Assembly: GCA_903866275.1 (NCBI GenBank)
Contig: CAIPMU010000003.1
Location: 65,805-129,804, forward strand
Source: Vampirovibrio chlorellavorus
GTDB lineage: Bacteria; Cyanobacteriota; Vampirovibrionia; Vampirovibrionales; Vampirovibrionaceae
Direction of reading: 5' to 3'
DNA length: 64,000 bases
Shown: positions 53,156 through 61,571 of the stretch, in pieces
Layout: each line of letters begins with the position of its first letter
Numbering within the stretch: position 1 is the stretch's first letter
Notes under the pieces: generated by a model
Told to the model about the DNA's origin: nothing
The model's database searches: none
Seen by the model: only the letters and a program-made list of their open reading frames with translations
Translations under genes and position numbers: made by a program

Positions 53156-54265
53156 ATGTCGCACAAAGCCCAGGTATTGATGGTGGGTCCGGAGATGACC
53201 GCCAAAGGCGGTGTTTCTTCCGTGCTGCGTTTATATCAGGAGGCCGGGCTGTTTGAACGGGTTCAGGTGATGGCTTCTTATCGGGATGGATCGGCGGTTC
53301 AAAAAGTCAGTTATTACCTTCGCTTTTTGGCAAAATTTGTGACTGTTTTAATGACTCAGCCTCAACTGCGGGTGGTGCATGTGCATATGGCCTCCTATGG
53401 CAGTTTTTTTCGAAAATCTTTGGTAATTTTGTTCGCGCGGGTCTGTGGTAAGGCAGTGATTATCCACATGCATGGCGCTGGTTTTATTCAGTTTTATCAA
53501 CGAATGCCCGCCGGGGGGCAGTGGTTCATTCGTTTCGTGCTGCGGGCTTCGACCGTTTTAATCGCCTTGTCGACGCAATGGCGAAATGACCTGTTTGCGC
53601 TTTGTCAGCATCCGGATATTCGGGTATTTTATAACCCAACGGTCTTAAAACTTCCCATGTTTGATACGAATAAAGATGACCATAAAATCAATGAATCCCG
53701 GCCACCCGTGAGGGGTGAGGATGGAGCTCCGGTGAGATTTTTATTTATGGGTCGATTGGGGCAGCGCAAGGGCGTGTACGACATTATTTCGGCGATGCGC
53801 CATTTGGGCGGTCACCCTATTCGGGTTGATTTGTATGGGGACGGTGAGGTGGCGCCGATTGAGCATGAAATCTTGACGGCAGGGGTTGGCGATCAAGTGA
53901 CCGTGCATGGTTGGGTGGATGGGTCGCATAAAGACACTATATTCCGGCAGGCCGATGCCTTGCTGTTGCCGTCGTATCATGAAGGCTTGCCCATTTCAGT
54001 GCTGGAAGCGATGGCGTATGGCTTGCCGGTGGTCGCGACGAATGTTGGCGGTATCCCGGAAGCGGTTGAAGATGGTTTGAATGGGTATTTAATTCAGCCT
54101 GGAGCCTGTGAAGCCTTGCGTTTACGAATGGCCCAGCTGGCCGGTTCTGCCGAATTACGGCAGCAAATGGGAAAAGCGGGGTATCAATTGGCTGCCATAA
54201 AGTTTGATCTATCCGTCATTGTGAAGCAACTGGAGACCCTGTATGCGGAAGTTATTGGAAGATAA
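53156..54265 (+). CDS. Glycosyltransferase family 4
   Basis: The ATG at 53156 has a GGGAG site. The 369-residue GT-B protein has VLMVGPEMTAKGGVSSVLRLYQEA at the start, VVHVHMASYGSFFRKS, IHMHGAGF, RFLFMGRLGQRKGVYDIISAM in the donor half, and ADALLLPSYHEGLPISVLEAMAYGLPVVATNVGGIPEAV with E-x(7)-E. It adds another sugar to the repeat. Close spacing makes it part of the polysaccharide operon; its 3' end overlaps the next gene by 23 bases. Confidence 0.92.
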   Translation: MSHKAQVLMVGPEMTAKGGVSSVLRLYQEAGLFERVQVMASYRDGSAVQKVSYYLRFLAKFVTVLMTQPQLRVVHVHMASYGSFFRKSLVILFARVCGKAVIIHMHGAGFIQFYQRMPAGGQWFIRFVLRASTVLIALSTQWRNDLFALCQHPDIRVFYNPTVLKLPMFDTNKDDHKINESRPPVRGEDGAPVRFLFMGRLGQRKGVYDIISAMRHLGGHPIRVDLYGDGEVAPIEHEILTAGVGDQVTVHGWVDGSHKDTIFRQADALLLPSYHEGLPISVLEAMAYGLPVVATNVGGIPEAVEDGLNGYLIQPGACEALRLRMAQLAGSAELRQQMGKAGYQLAAIKFDLSVIVKQLETLYAEVIGR

Positions 54266-55520
54266 CGGCTCTAATCTCGGGGTTGAGCCCTTGAATGAGC
54301 AATGGCCTGAACCGATGGAGGAGCCCGCAATTCTGCCCTCCTGCTTGCATCAGGGTACCCTAATGCAACCTTTGCAAAAACTGATCCGGTATGTGCGGGA
54401 TCGAAATTATGAAGGCATTGATCTGTTTGATGGCCTGAACAGCTTACTATTCAAGTTCACCCCGCTTTATCAGAGCCGCTTGTTTCGGTTGGCGTTGATC
54501 CAATTCTGTAAGCTCTCGCCAATAAATTTTCGTCCGCTATTGCTGGTGAAGGGCGGCTTTAACCCCAAAGCGGGCGCCTTGTTTTTAATGGGGAACCTGA
54601 ATTTATTTCGATCAACCGGTCAGGAAGTTTATGCCAATGATGCATACATCCTGTTTCAGAGACTCAAGCATATTGGGATTCCACGAAAAGTGGGGCTGGG
54701 CTGGGGGTATAATTTTGATTGGCAGGCCCGCGCGTTTTTTGTGCCTCAGGGAACACCCAATATGGTGACTTCCGTGTATGTGGGACGCGCACTGCTAGAC
54801 TATCACCACCAGTTTAACGATGCTGAAGCGCTGCAAATGGCCATCCAGATTTCAGCGTTTATACTGGATGAAATGATCCAGTATGAAGATGTGACGACAC
54901 TCTGCTTTAACTATATTCCGGGACAGAATGCGGAAGTGCATAATGCCAACCTGCTGGCTGCATCCTATCTGGCACAGGTTTTACCGTATGTCTCCCCGGA
55001 GCGACAGGCTGAAATGAGACAAAAGGTACTCAAGTCTACCCGGTTCTCGGTGGAAGATATTAAGGTAGACGGCGCCTGGCCTTATGGCACCAAGCCCTTT
55101 CATCGCTGGGTGGATAATTTTCATACAGGTTTTAACATTGAGAGCCTGGTGACGATTTCCGTATTGCTGGAAACGGATGAGTTTATCCCGATTTTAATGA
55201 AGGTACTGGAGTATTATTTAATGCATCTTTTTACGGAAGAAGGGATTCCGAAATATTATAATCAATCGGTATATCCCATTGATGTTCATGTTTTGGCCGA
55301 AGCGATTGTGGTGTTTCAACTGCTCCGCAACTGTAATATGGCGTGGTTCCCGGTGCGGATTTTAAAGCTGGAACGCGCCATGCTGGACTTGGTGGATGTC
55401 TTTCAGGATCCCGAAAAAGGATACTTCTATTACCAGAAAACGTATCGAAGCTGGAATAAAATTTCGTATATGCGTTGGGGGCAGGCCTGGATGTTTTACG
55501 CTTTGTCGAGCTGCTTGTAA
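54243..55520 (+). CDS. Alpha-helical protein of unknown function, possibly six-hairpin type
   Basis: The 425-residue protein is helical throughout, with Trp/Tyr/His-rich segments such as NFHTGFNIESLVTISVLLET, VDGAWPYGTKPFHRWVDN, NAEVHNANLLAASYLAQVL and YYNQSVYPIDVHVLAEAIV. These resemble alpha/alpha-barrel (six-hairpin) glycosidase or epimerase folds found in polysaccharide loci, but no active site is certain. It has no signal peptide, so it would act in the cytoplasm. The first 40 residues before MQPLQ are not conserved-looking, and a start at 54363 is possible. It is the last gene of the operon. Confidence 0.72.
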   Translation: MRKLLEDNGSNLGVEPLNEQWPEPMEEPAILPSCLHQGTLMQPLQKLIRYVRDRNYEGIDLFDGLNSLLFKFTPLYQSRLFRLALIQFCKLSPINFRPLLLVKGGFNPKAGALFLMGNLNLFRSTGQEVYANDAYILFQRLKHIGIPRKVGLGWGYNFDWQARAFFVPQGTPNMVTSVYVGRALLDYHHQFNDAEALQMAIQISAFILDEMIQYEDVTTLCFNYIPGQNAEVHNANLLAASYLAQVLPYVSPERQAEMRQKVLKSTRFSVEDIKVDGAWPYGTKPFHRWVDNFHTGFNIESLVTISVLLETDEFIPILMKVLEYYLMHLFTEEGIPKYYNQSVYPIDVHVLAEAIVVFQLLRNCNMAWFPVRILKLERAMLDLVDVFQDPEKGYFYYQKTYRSWNKISYMRWGQAWMFYALSSCL

Positions 55521-55657
55521 CCAGACAGTAATCAGACATTTTCGTGTTAGTGCCTGCCGTGAATGACTGATGGGTCTGTACGGATAGGGTTCTACTTTAT
55601 TATTTTGAGAGCGGACTTTAAAGTGATCCGGCTTTAGTCAGATGGTTTTGAGCGGAC

Positions 55658-56413
55658 TTAGGCTGTGTCCATGCCGCCCAATACGACGGGAATGGTTTTT
55701 AAAAGTAATTTGAGGTCCAGCATAATATTCCATTCTCGAATGTATCGAAAGTCCATGCTGACTACGGTGTCAAACTCCTGAATCCGGGAACGTCCGCTCA
55801 CTTGCCAAATGCCGGTTAGGCCTGGCAGGGTATTGAACCGTAAGTAATGCCAGCGCTCGTAATGCTTTAACTCGCGATCAATGGGCGGTCTTGGGCCCAC
55901 AAGGCTCATATCTCCTTTAAGCACGTTGAGAAGCTGGGGCAGTTCATCGATGCTATATTTGCGAATAAACCGGCCCACTTTGGTAACGCGTGGGTCGTTA
56001 AACAGTTTGAACATCCCTTTGTTGGTCTGATTCTGATCCAGAAGTTGTTCCAGCAAGTCATCCGCATTGGGGTGCATGCTCCGGAATTTATACATTTTAA
56101 ACAGTTTTCCCTTGAGTCCAACCCGTTTTTGCATGTAGAGCACGGGACCTTTACTCTCCAGGTGAATAGCCAGCGCCACCAGTAAGAGCAATGGCGAAAG
56201 TCCCAAAATGCCCAGAGCGCTTGCGGTAATGTCTAAGGTTCGTTTCAGAAACCACTGAAAGGGTTTTTGGTCGCAGAGCGCCAGGCCATGCTCATGGGCC
56301 AGTTCAGGGCTGAATGTGAAGGATTGTGCAGAGTGTAAGGGAAATGGCTCGGTGCGGGATGTTAAAATATCCAGTTCGGACAATCTTGTTTTTTCCAGGC
56401 TTTGTGTTGACAC
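55658..56413 (-). CDS. Polyprenyl-phosphate sugar-1-phosphate transferase (WcaJ/PglC type)
   Basis: It primes repeat-unit synthesis by putting a sugar-1-phosphate onto undecaprenyl phosphate. The GTG at 56413 has a perfect AAGGAG site; the TTG frame further up (56431) was rejected. The 251-residue product has one membrane hairpin (LDITASALGILGLSPLLLLVALAI), then YMQKRVGLKGKLFKMYKFRSMHPNAD, RVTKVGRFIRKYSIDELPQLLNVLKGDMSLVGPRPPI and LPGLTGIWQVSGRS. The short form lacks the extra N-terminal membrane helices of WcaJ. It is convergent with the operon. Confidence 0.93.
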   Translation of the reverse strand: MSTQSLEKTRLSELDILTSRTEPFPLHSAQSFTFSPELAHEHGLALCDQKPFQWFLKRTLDITASALGILGLSPLLLLVALAIHLESKGPVLYMQKRVGLKGKLFKMYKFRSMHPNADDLLEQLLDQNQTNKGMFKLFNDPRVTKVGRFIRKYSIDELPQLLNVLKGDMSLVGPRPPIDRELKHYERWHYLRFNTLPGLTGIWQVSGRSRIQEFDTVVSMDFRYIREWNIMLDLKLLLKTIPVVLGGMDTA

Positions 56414-57128
56414 GTTGCGTTCTCCTTTCAACCCTTCAGTGAATGTTTTTGTCGGTGGAATGCAGTGATTTCAGGGGAAGACGATGCGGTGATCGTGTGG
56501 GCATACAGGTTTATCCTCTGAAAATTACTGCCAATTCCCGTGGAATGCCAAGTGTTGAGAACCTGGTTAGGGTGGGTTCTGGATTGTTTCAGGCCAATTC
56601 TGTTCTGGCATAAAGTTGAAGTCTTTATGCAGACTATGTAAAACAGGGCGTGCAAAGAATCACCTGTTCGATTATTTTGTACCGACCAGTTGGGTGACTT
56701 GTTATACATTGGCCTTCAAAACCAGTGTTTGGTGAAGGAAATGTCATTGGGTTAGAATTAATTGAGCGTTTTAGTGAGGGGTATTAGCAGCATTTCAAGC
56801 TTTTGGTCTGGGTTGCGGTTGTGAGTGTTATGTTAAAAGATATGAATCTGAGCCGTAACTGCTTTAGTGAAGCGGTCTGGTTGCAATTGGTGGTGCGTGA
56901 AGGCTTTATGAAGGCGAATTGTGGTTGAGTAGGGCTATCTTTTTACTGTATGGCTGTGCTTGCTAAATTGAACAAAGATTCTTATGATTGTGGCTGGTAA
57001 GTAGTTACCCGGATGGGCACCCCTGTCTGGGGAATTGATTCATGGTTGCTTGAGTAGTTTGTGTTAGTTGTGCCAAAAAGGCAAAGACAGTCTTTGTCAT
57101 TCATGGTCTAGAGATAGGGATTTTAACG
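56414..57128. other. Intergenic region, about 715 bases
   Basis: This gap separates the minus-strand priming transferase from the plus-strand gene at 57129 and holds no supported gene. It is unusually long for this window. Only a possible promoter near 56960 (listed separately) was seen; short frames here have no ribosome site. Confidence 0.4.
56960..56988 (+). promoter_or_regulatory. Candidate promoter for the gene at 57129
   Basis: TTGCTA (56960-56965) and TATGAT (56983-56988) are separated by 17 bases. The -35 box is only a partial match. Distance to the ATG would be about 140 bases. Confidence 0.3.
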
Positions 57129-57587
57129 ATGCATTGTTTCGTTTTCGCTCGCTTGAAGGTATTGCCAATTATGTTGAGCGTATTGTTTGCTTCTGAGTTT
57201 TGCGTATCAGCATCTCAACAGTGTTTTGCCAGTGATTGGGTTGATTTGCTCAAACCGCTGGTGACGAATGTGATTGTGCCCGGTGCTTCAATGGGCATGA
57301 AAAAATTGATCCAGCATGAAGAGCGGGTACACCCCGAGTTGACGGGTAAACTGGATACCAAAGGCACTTCTGCTTCCAGCCTGACTGAAACCGGGAAGCC
57401 GTCCAGTACTGCCAATGCTCAGTTTTTTGAGAATAATGTTCCCGACGCCTCATTTTCGTCACCGGAAGAACCCATTAGTTCAAATGTGAACGGGGCCTCA
57501 AGTTCTGAATATTGGGCCGCCGTTCATAATACATCCGCTTCCGAACCGGCTCCCCCCCCACCGCCCCCTGTGAGTACACCGGATTAG
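57129..57587 (+). CDS. Secreted protein with Pro-rich C-terminus, unknown function
   Basis: The 152-residue product has a signal peptide (LKVLPIMLSVLFASEFCVSAS) and a mature part that begins with a possible amphipathic helix (DWVDLLKPLVTNVIVPGASMGMKKLI), then a Ser/Thr/Asn-rich disordered stretch, then a Pro-rich end (APPPPPPPV). Such Pro-rich ends often mediate contact with other proteins or with the cell wall. No family is recognised. It is followed by a strong terminator, so it is transcribed alone. Confidence 0.65.
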   Translation: MHCFVFARLKVLPIMLSVLFASEFCVSASQQCFASDWVDLLKPLVTNVIVPGASMGMKKLIQHEERVHPELTGKLDTKGTSASSLTETGKPSSTANAQFFENNVPDASFSSPEEPISSNVNGASSSEYWAAVHNTSASEPAPPPPPPVSTPD

Positions 57588-57603
57588 CTTGAACGAGTAC
57601 TTT

Positions 57604-57640
57604 AAAAAGCACTCCCTGTGTTGTCATTGGGAGTGTTTTT
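57604..57640 (+). terminator. Rho-independent terminator
   Basis: CACTCCC (57610-57616) pairs with GGGAGTG (57629-57635), with flanking A-run and T-run extending the stem, 17 bases after the gene ending at 57587. Confidence 0.82.
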
Positions 57641-57842
57641 GTCTGGGTGAAAGGGATGGAGGCCTTTTTCTATTGATTCCTGCCTGAGTGGATAGGTTTT
57701 GATTCTGTTGCTATTTAGACCATTGGCTAATATCCTGGATATTTTGCTTGAATAACAATTGAGTTGTGAACGAGTTTCCCTGAAGTCAGCAGTTACTGAT
57801 CCGTTTTGAGTATTGTAATTTAAAAACCGATGGGTGGCAGTT

Positions 57843-58058
57843 ATGCAACAAACTCAATGTCATCACTGTGCAAGCACAGACGTTCGAGTGAAGGAAATTG
57901 AAATTCGGCATATTAATTCACATACCATGGCGTTGAATGGAACTGAAAAGGTCCGTGAGCTGGAGTGTCTTAGGTGCGGCTGGGTGATTTCGTTGGGGGT
58001 CATGCCAGCACCGCGTAGTCCATTTCTCGGGGTGGACGAGGTCGCCCTCAGGCTTTGA
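57843..58058 (+). CDS. Small zinc-ribbon protein, 71 aa
   Basis: The start ATG at 57843 gives a 71-residue protein with two Cys-x-x-Cys knuckles (TQCHHCAS and LECLRCGW) about 40 residues apart, a zinc-ribbon arrangement. Between them lies KEIEIRHINSHTMALNGTEKVRE. Small zinc ribbons of this kind often bind nucleic acid or protein, but no specific family is recognised. A GTG nine bases upstream is in frame and could be used. Confidence 0.65.
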   Translation: MQQTQCHHCASTDVRVKEIEIRHINSHTMALNGTEKVRELECLRCGWVISLGVMPAPRSPFLGVDEVALRL

Positions 58059-58224
58059 TTGATCGCATGGAAACTCTCCTCGGCGTGAATGTTGATGCTT
58101 TGATCAGGGGCCTCAACGTAGTGTGTGGAAAAACCGCTTCTGGGTTGAGAATCCTGGGCTGAAGGGTTTGTGGAATCTTTCGCTTCGGGTTTTAGGAACT
58201 CACGGTTTGAGTCATTATGCAGCC

Positions 58225-58255
58225 AAAAGCCATCCCGCTTATCAGGATGGCTTTT
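58225..58255. terminator. Bidirectional rho-independent terminator
   Basis: AAAAGCCATCC and GGATGGCTTTT form a perfect 11-bp stem with a nine-base loop between the zinc-ribbon gene and the convergent exoprotein gene. A- and T-runs on both sides suit both directions. Confidence 0.82.
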
Positions 58256-58275
58256 GTGGTGGGTAGAATCGTTTT

Positions 58276-61170
58276 TTATTTTAGATCAACCGTGCCGTTG
58301 AAGCTGGTTGCTGCCGGGAAGATATTCTGGTTGAACCGTGCGCCGTCGGCTTCGTTGGGACTAAAGAACGCGTTTCCTGCGGCGGACACTATACCGGTGT
58401 TACTGGTGGCGCCCGTATTACTTCTGCCGATGACGATCCCTCCTATCGCCAACGCCGGATTTTGCCCGCCAATTGCACCATTTCGGTAGGTCAGCGCATC
58501 GGCTCGAACCAGGCCATTATTCACCAGATTGCGTCCAGCAAGCAGGTTCAGGGTTGCGCCAATTTGAGCACCATTCAGGAAGCGCGGCCAATCAATGGGC
58601 GGATTTTGGTTGAGTGGCGGGTGAATATCGAAGAAGATCAGGTTGCTGGCCAACTTCCCTGAATTGCTGTTAATCACATCCCGTCCGCCTTTGAGGATGA
58701 GGCTACCGGCATGGGATGAGTCGTATTTGGGCCCTGTCACCGAGAACCCGGACAGGAGTTCCTTGAACGGGGCGATATTGATAAAGTCACTATTATTAAC
58801 AACGTCCTGAGTGGCGGCCACGTGTGTGGAGCCCCCCGTCCAGAGGCCTCGGGTAATCACAATTTTATTATTGGTGATAGTGCCGTTGGCCAGCCACGAG
58901 ATATGTCCCCCACCGACGGCCAGTTCCAGATCATGGAAACCGGCCCCGACCAGATGAACACCCGGTGTCCACAGCATATTGTTGGTGAAATTCCCGTTGT
59001 TGGATACCGTGAGTGTGTTGAGATTAAAGAATAACGGATTAATGTTGGCATTGACCAGATCGGTGTCCAGGGCTTGAGGGGTGGTGCTGGCGATGATAAA
59101 GTTGCTCGCCCCCTCGGCATCGGCCAGTGCATCTGCATTAGTACCGCCCGGATTGTTGACGGTGCGGACCAACGCATCGCTAAGTCGGCCACTCATCGTG
59201 ACGTTATTGGTACCAGCCCCTGTGTTCTGGCTGAATAGGATGGCCGTATCTTCGTGGCTAATGTAATCGTTGCGTCGAGTGGCCAGAATGGCCGTATTGT
59301 TTCCGCTCGTTGCGGAACCGGGAGCAACCGGTGAATTATTGGTCGTGGTTGCCAGCACACCATTGGTAATGGCGATCTGTCGTGATGCCCCACTGCCGCT
59401 GTTCCCCAGTCCGCCATTTTTTGCGGAGAAGATCTGTCCGGTAAAGCTGCCTGGGTTGGGGGCGATCACGGTGCCAGCCAGGCCGCCGTTGCCGCCAGCT
59501 CCTTTGTTGGAAACTGCAATGGCGGAGGGAACGCCGATATTGGAGCTGGCTTGTGCGTCAGCCCAGGCATTTCCCCCTCTTCCACCCTGGCCGCCATTGG
59601 CGCTGGTGCTACCGCCGCCACTGGGGTTGCCATTCCCGCTGAAGAGAATCAGGCCGCCTCGGCCGCCATTTCCACCGTTTCCAGCATTGGTTGTGGCTCG
59701 GGCGATAGGATTGGGATTGCCTGCTGTCGCTCCTTCGGTATCAAAGCTGTTGCCGTGCCCTCCATTGCCGCCAATGCCACCATTGGCTTGGAGGTTGCCG
59801 GTATTGGTCAGTGTTCCCCCGCTGCTAAAGGCCAGCACGCCACCTTGCCCCCCGGTGCCTGCCGTGCCATTGACGTTGGCGATGGCGTTGGCGCCGCTGC
59901 CGGTTACAATGGAGACGTTTTGAGAGCGCGCCCCCTGTCCGCCGTTGGCTTGAATGTTGCCGGAGTTAGTGATGGCGTTTGCCGCGGTGATCACAATGGT
60001 GCCGCCATTGCCTGCGTTCGCGCCGCTACCATTGGGGCTAAACACGCCATCCACACCGTCACCGCCCAGAGCCCGGATGGTGGCGCTGTTGACCACATTG
60101 CGTGCAGCTGCCAGAATGATGGTGCCTCCGTTTTTGCCCAGCGTGCCATCTGCGACCAGTGAGCCTCGGTTCAGGACATCCCCGATATTATTTTGGGTTA
60201 ATGTGGCATTTCGGGTGATGAGTGTGCTTTTGTCCGTGGCGCTTAAGATGGCGCTATCGGCTGCGTTAATGATGTCAGCGGTGGGCTGATCCTGTCCCGC
60301 TGCGACCAGCCGAATCACGCCCCCTCGAAATGCGGTATTGGGAGGGATTTCAAAGAGAATATTCGACATCGTGGCCGTGTCGTGGGTTCCGTTGCCTGCG
60401 CTGATGGGGGCTGGAACCGAATTATTGGCCAGTTGTGGATTGTTGGCCATGACCTGTGCATCCCCGTTGTCGGGTTTTAAATCCTGCCCGAATGCACCAT
60501 TGGCCCGAATGATGCCCTGATTGTTGACGACACTGCCTTCGATATTAATGATGTTGGTATCAATGGTGCCTGCCACTTTGCCCGATGTGTCCACGATGGA
60601 GCCGGTTTGCAGATCGACGCTGCCGGGTGAGTTGATGTTGATGCTGCCCCCGTTGCCGCCAAATCCCTGTGCGGTGATTTTGGCGTTACTGCCGAGGGTC
60701 ATGCCGCCCACGTTAAATTGCACTAAGCCACCGTTTGACCCATTGGCAAAAACGTTTCCGTTTTGAAACAGGTAACCGGAATCGACGAAGACTTTTCCGC
60801 CGTTGCCGGTGTATAGGGCGCCATTGCGGACCGCGCTGACATCAATGTTGCCATCGAGTCGCACCACGTTACCCGGTGCTCGAAAGTATAATGTTCCCCC
60901 GTTGCCGTTTGGTGTTTTGTTAATACTGGATTCCAGTCCCCGGACGAGATCTCCGGCATGCAGCCAAAGCCCGCCACTGGGGTTCGTAAAGGTCGTGCGG
61001 GAGCCGGGGGTGTTAAAGTAAGTGCCGCCGGTAATATCCCGACCCGTATTGATGGAGTTGACATCCCCCGGTGCTGCGACTGCAGTGATGGGAATGGATA
61101 GCGCGGTCAGGCTTACTGCTGCGCTTAACAATGCATAAATTGGACTGGTTCTGGTGAAAACTGCGGTCAT
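58276..61170 (-). CDS. Large secreted Gly/Asn-rich beta-helix protein, probable TpsA-like exoprotein
   Basis: The 964-residue protein has a signal peptide (LLSAAVSLTALSIPITAVAA) and a clear AAGGAG before its ATG. The rest is Gly-, Asn-, Thr- and Ala-rich with repeated short strands (for example TNSGNIQANGGQG, TNTGNLQANGGIG, and GGNGGRGGLILFSG), the pattern of a right-handed beta-helix. The divergent neighbour is a TpsB transporter, so this is most likely its secreted partner. Unlike typical TpsA proteins I do not see NPNGI or NPHL motifs in the first 250 residues. It may act as an adhesin or surface layer. Confidence 0.8.
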   Translation of the reverse strand: MTAVFTRTSPIYALLSAAVSLTALSIPITAVAAPGDVNSINTGRDITGGTYFNTPGSRTTFTNPSGGLWLHAGDLVRGLESSINKTPNGNGGTLYFRAPGNVVRLDGNIDVSAVRNGALYTGNGGKVFVDSGYLFQNGNVFANGSNGGLVQFNVGGMTLGSNAKITAQGFGGNGGSININSPGSVDLQTGSIVDTSGKVAGTIDTNIINIEGSVVNNQGIIRANGAFGQDLKPDNGDAQVMANNPQLANNSVPAPISAGNGTHDTATMSNILFEIPPNTAFRGGVIRLVAAGQDQPTADIINAADSAILSATDKSTLITRNATLTQNNIGDVLNRGSLVADGTLGKNGGTIILAAARNVVNSATIRALGGDGVDGVFSPNGSGANAGNGGTIVITAANAITNSGNIQANGGQGARSQNVSIVTGSGANAIANVNGTAGTGGQGGVLAFSSGGTLTNTGNLQANGGIGGNGGHGNSFDTEGATAGNPNPIARATTNAGNGGNGGRGGLILFSGNGNPSGGGSTSANGGQGGRGGNAWADAQASSNIGVPSAIAVSNKGAGGNGGLAGTVIAPNPGSFTGQIFSAKNGGLGNSGSGASRQIAITNGVLATTTNNSPVAPGSATSGNNTAILATRRNDYISHEDTAILFSQNTGAGTNNVTMSGRLSDALVRTVNNPGGTNADALADAEGASNFIIASTTPQALDTDLVNANINPLFFNLNTLTVSNNGNFTNNMLWTPGVHLVGAGFHDLELAVGGGHISWLANGTITNNKIVITRGLWTGGSTHVAATQDVVNNSDFINIAPFKELLSGFSVTGPKYDSSHAGSLILKGGRDVINSNSGKLASNLIFFDIHPPLNQNPPIDWPRFLNGAQIGATLNLLAGRNLVNNGLVRADALTYRNGAIGGQNPALAIGGIVIGRSNTGATSNTGIVSAAGNAFFSPNEADGARFNQNIFPAATSFNGTVDLK

Positions 61171-61571
61171 GATTCGATTCTCCTTCGTTGCCTGCTTCCC
61201 AATATTGCGTTTTTGCCTGGATGTTTTCAGCGTGAATGATGCTATGACTCAACTAATCGGTGACGTGTTCAGGTACTCAACTCTGCCAATCGGCTGATTT
61301 TTGGATGCCAATGGTCTAGATTTTCTGCCATCTTTCGACTGGACTTTGGCAGAAAGGGATTAGGATTGCTATTCTCTAGTTGTGTATTAGACACCGGAAT
61401 AAAGCATTGCGGCTTTTATAGCCGAGCCATTAGTTTCTTTTGGGGGGCGACTCGCGTATAACTCCTCTACTGCCTGTCCATCAATTTCCTGTGGGATGTG
61501 CTCCAATGTGCAAGCTGTCAGGAAAAGGCGTTTCTGGTTGCGTATTGGTGGAGTGGTGAGGAGGCTTTTTG
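61171..61571. other. Divergent promoter region of the two-partner secretion pair, about 400 bases
   Basis: No gene is supported here. ACTCAACT occurs twice (61247-61254 and 61275-61282), 28 bases apart, on the exoprotein side. No clear -10/-35 pair was found. Both flanking genes have strong ribosome sites. Confidence 0.35.

Noticed and set aside
55605-55661. Short direct repeat GAGCGGACTT in the convergent gap after the polysaccharide operon
   Set aside because: Only about 10 bases, no dyad symmetry and no position relative to a promoter; treated as chance.
58822-60766. Several long plus-strand frames rich in Pro, Ala and Leu opposite the exoprotein gene
   Set aside because: They are antisense shadows of a Gly/Asn-rich repeat coding sequence, which naturally lacks stops on the other strand.
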